From contig URMA01000070.1 in assembly GCA_900548875.1 (NCBI GenBank), positions 1-15,913 on the forward strand: a DNA stretch of 15,913 nt, given 5' to 3'. The stretch is from an uncultured Porphyromonadaceae bacterium. GTDB taxonomy: Bacteria > Bacteroidota > Bacteroidia > Bacteroidales > Muribaculaceae. The position numbers and the translations under genes were made by a program. Shown piece after piece: positions 14,482-15,913 of this stretch; position 1 is the stretch's first letter, and every line of letters begins with the position of its first letter. The notes beneath the pieces are model-generated. The model saw nothing but the letters and a program-made list of their open reading frames with translations. It ran no database searches and was not told where the DNA came from.

Positions 14482-14548
14482 GGTTGCGAAATTAGCAAAA
14501 AAGATGCAGATTAGCCGAAATTGGAAAATTTTTTTCAAAAAAACGCCG

Positions 14549-14570
14549 TTTTCAGAATCTTTTCAGAATC
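14549..14570. repeat. Exact 11-bp tandem repeat upstream of the PepSY-like gene
   Basis: TTTTCAGAATC is repeated twice head to tail (14549-14559, 14560-14570), one helical turn apart. It lies just upstream of a -7-like CAACTTTG at 14577-14584, about where a -33 box would be. No TTTG box lies at the usual spacing, which fits a promoter that needs an activator bound at the repeat. The regulator is unknown; the neighbouring LytTR protein is a candidate. Confidence 0.6.
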
Positions 14571-14576
14571 AGGTGT

Positions 14577-14584
14577 CAACTTTG
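14577..14584 (+). promoter_or_regulatory. Weak -7 element for the PepSY-like gene
   Basis: CAACTTTG differs from TAnnTTTG at its first base. It is 41 nt before the ATG at 14626, a normal distance. No good -33 box accompanies it. Confidence 0.3.
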
Positions 14585-14625
14585 CAATGTAAAAATTGAG
14601 TAATAACCCATAAAATTGAAAAGAT

Positions 14626-15063
14626 ATGAAAAAATTAGCAGTTCTTTTGGTAGCGCTTGTAGCAGTATTTGGAGTAGCAAAGGCCGATGACGACCGTCCT
14701 ATCGCAGTCAGCAAACTTCCGGCAAAGGCACAGACATTCCTGAAGCAGTATTTCAAGACTTCGGAAGTGGCTTTGGCAAAAGAGGACCGCGACCTGTTCA
14801 GCAGCACTTACGACGTGATTTTCACGGATGGCGGAAAAGTTGAGTTTGAGAGCAACGGTGAGTGGAAAGAAGTGAAATGCAAGAATGTTCCGACTGCCAT
14901 CGTTCCGAAACCTATCTACAGCTTCCTGACCAAAAACTACATGAAGCAGGGCGCAACGATTGTAAAGATAGAGCGCGACAAGCAAGGCTACGATGTGAAA
15001 ATCTCTACCGGAATGGAATTTGAATTCGACACAAGCTATAATCTGGTAGACATTGACGACTAA
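14626..15063 (+). CDS. Exported PepSY-like (PF11396-type) periplasmic protein
   Basis: A 145-residue protein with a signal peptide at 1-20 (MKKLAVLL, then hydrophobic, AKA cut before DDD). The mature part is two related halves, about 31-82 (LPAKAQTFLKQYFK, DVIFTDGGKVEFESNGEW) and 93-144 (VPKPIYSFLTKNYMK, DVKISTGMEFEFD). Each half has a helix followed by beta strands, as in the PepSY-like/BLIP-like family that is abundant in Bacteroidales. The length is typical. The molecular role is unknown; related PepSY domains are thought to inhibit proteases or sense the envelope state. It is divergent from the sensor kinase gene, and family members are often found near two-component systems, so it may be a target or a periplasmic partner of that sensor (inference). 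It has its own strong terminator. Confidence 0.85.
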   Translation: MKKLAVLLVALVAVFGVAKADDDRPIAVSKLPAKAQTFLKQYFKTSEVALAKEDRDLFSSTYDVIFTDGGKVEFESNGEWKEVKCKNVPTAIVPKPIYSFLTKNYMKQGATIVKIERDKQGYDVKISTGMEFEFDTSYNLVDIDD

Positions 15064-15086
15064 CCGGACGATGTGAGGAAATGAAG

Positions 15087-15121
15087 AAAGCGGGCGATAC
15101 GGCAAAGTGTCGCCCGCTTTT
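15087..15121 (+). terminator. Rho-independent terminator of the PepSY-like gene
   Basis: An 11-bp perfect stem (15087-15097 with 15110-15120) extends inward by three more pairs (one G-U), with a six-base loop GGCAAA. A T tract begins at the base of the right arm (15118-15121). The reverse strand also has a T-rich exit, so it may serve the convergent membrane protein gene too. Confidence 0.85.
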
Positions 15122-15127
15122 GTATGG

Positions 15128-15913
15128 TCATTTTTGGGGGAACAGCTTGAACTCGGCGGCACGCAGCTGATAGCCTTCCCAGGGAGCGCCGGTGAAGGAG
15201 GAAACATTCGATACGCCTATGCGAATTTTTCCGTCGTCGGTCTTGATGTTCTCAATTTTCACGCGGTTCCAGCCGTAGCCTTTCCCGTTGTTGGCCTTGA
15301 TGATTTGGTTGATGGCGGTGTCGGTCGTGTCGTTTTTCGCTACGGCTTCCTGCCAGATGTTGCCGCCTTTGTTGTCGCAGGCCGGGATTTCAATCTTGTA
15401 GATGCTGTCGGTGGTCTGTACGTAGATGAAAGCGCCGTTGCCGTCGCTGCTGCCCGCAGCTTCCAGCGTGTAGGTGCCGGGCTGGAGGTCATACGCTTTT
15501 TCCACCTGAAACTTCATCGCATCGTTTTCCTTGTTGTGGGCATACAGGTAGCGTATGCCGGGGTCGCCGTTGTAGAATTCGCCCCAGCCCACAAAATTTC
15601 CTTCATTGTTTTCACCGGCAACGATGTTCCATTTCTGTGCTTTCAGGTATTCCCATTCATATTGGGGTACATAGAATCCGTTGTGGGTGTTGACGATACG
15701 GACGCTTTCCTCACGGGTGCGGTTGAATTGGATGAACGTCATTATCGAAAAAATGGCGAACAGAATGAGCATGATGGTCCACGTAATGCCCAGTGTCCAG
15801 CTCTGGCGGCTGTTCATGGGCTGCGCTTTTCCGAAAAGGCGGGCGGCAAGATGGAAGGCCGTATAGATGGAAATGCTCAGTACGACAATGAGCGTAACGG
15901 CGGCAATCCAGAA
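15128..15913 (-). CDS. Membrane protein with C-terminal beta-sandwich-like domain (5' end outside window)
   Basis: An ATG at 15817 would give 229 residues, but the frame stays open to the right edge and the 32 extra codons encode another hydrophobic helix (FWIAAVTLIVVLSISIYTAF) followed by HLAARLFGKAQP. I therefore read this as the C-terminal 261 residues of a larger multi-pass protein. The second helix covers about WTLGITWTIMLILFAIFSIM. After it about 195 residues probably lie outside the membrane and look like a beta-sandwich or carbohydrate-binding-like fold: LQPGTYTLEAAGSSDGNGAF, then GYGWNRVKIENI, then IRIGVSNVSS and YQLRAAEFKLF. The layout recalls Bacteroidales PspC-domain proteins with extra C-terminal segments, but the PspC part would be outside the window, so that is speculation. 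It converges on the PepSY-like gene. Confidence 0.6.
   Translation of the reverse strand, partial: FWIAAVTLIVVLSISIYTAFHLAARLFGKAQPMNSRQSWTLGITWTIMLILFAIFSIMTFIQFNRTREESVRIVNTHNGFYVPQYEWEYLKAQKWNIVAGENNEGNFVGWGEFYNGDPGIRYLYAHNKENDAMKFQVEKAYDLQPGTYTLEAAGSSDGNGAFIYVQTTDSIYKIEIPACDNKGGNIWQEAVAKNDTTDTAINQIIKANNGKGYGWNRVKIENIKTDDGKIRIGVSNVSSFTGAPWEGYQLRAAEFKLFPQK

Noticed and set aside
14482..14538. Extended start of the sensor kinase at a TTG
   Set aside because: The added residues would form a second hydrophobic stretch before the signal sequence; ATG at 14481 fits better.

Overview
The window looks like a chromosomal segment of a Bacteroidales bacterium, possibly Prevotellaceae-like. Several upstream regions carry the Bacteroidetes-type promoter (a -33 TTTG-like box, 19-20 nt, then TAnnTTTG). 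Start codons lack clear Shine-Dalgarno sequences. The large surface protein ends in a type IX secretion (T9SS) C-terminal signal, and several families here (GLUG protein, PepSY-like periplasmic protein, TPR sensor kinase with LytTR regulator, TGS-uridine kinase fusion) are typical of this order. I see no mobile element, tRNA, rRNA or CRISPR array.

Layout. 1-364 (+): 3' end of an HD-type phosphohydrolase gene. 359-2122 (-): a two-gene unit, metallo-beta-lactamase-fold hydrolase followed by the peroxide sensor OxyR. 2238-2948 (+): a Prx6-type peroxiredoxin, divergent from that unit across a 115-nt promoter region. 2949-3191: a convergent gap with two strong hairpin terminators flanking short 7-bp-period repeat arrays. 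3192-5623 (-): rubrerythrin and, upstream of it, a Na/Pi-cotransporter-PhoU fusion. 6048-9497 (+): a 1149-residue exported protein with a possible propeller-like N-terminal half, GLUG repeats, an Ig-like domain and a T9SS tail. 9662-11329 (+): a nucleoside (uridine) kinase-like fusion protein. 11557-14481 (-): a LytTR response regulator and its TPR-containing LytS-type sensor kinase. 14626-15063 (+): a small exported PepSY-like protein divergent from the kinase. 15128-15913 (-): the 3' part of a membrane protein whose 5' end is outside the window.

Two functional themes stand out. The first is peroxide defence: OxyR with both redox cysteines (C199, C208), a divergent peroxiredoxin and a nearby rubrerythrin; the hydrolase sharing the oxyR unit is an unexplained partner. 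The second is a signalling locus: sensor kinase, LytTR regulator and divergent periplasmic PepSY-like protein. Two short-repeat clusters look like candidate regulator sites, one upstream of the regulator gene (ATAGTT copies, two of them 21 bp apart) and one upstream of the PepSY-like gene (an exact 11-bp tandem repeat).

I found no clearly unprecedented system. The most distinctive items are the repeat clusters, the hydrolase-OxyR/peroxiredoxin arrangement, and the architectures of the T9SS cargo and of the truncated membrane protein at the right edge.
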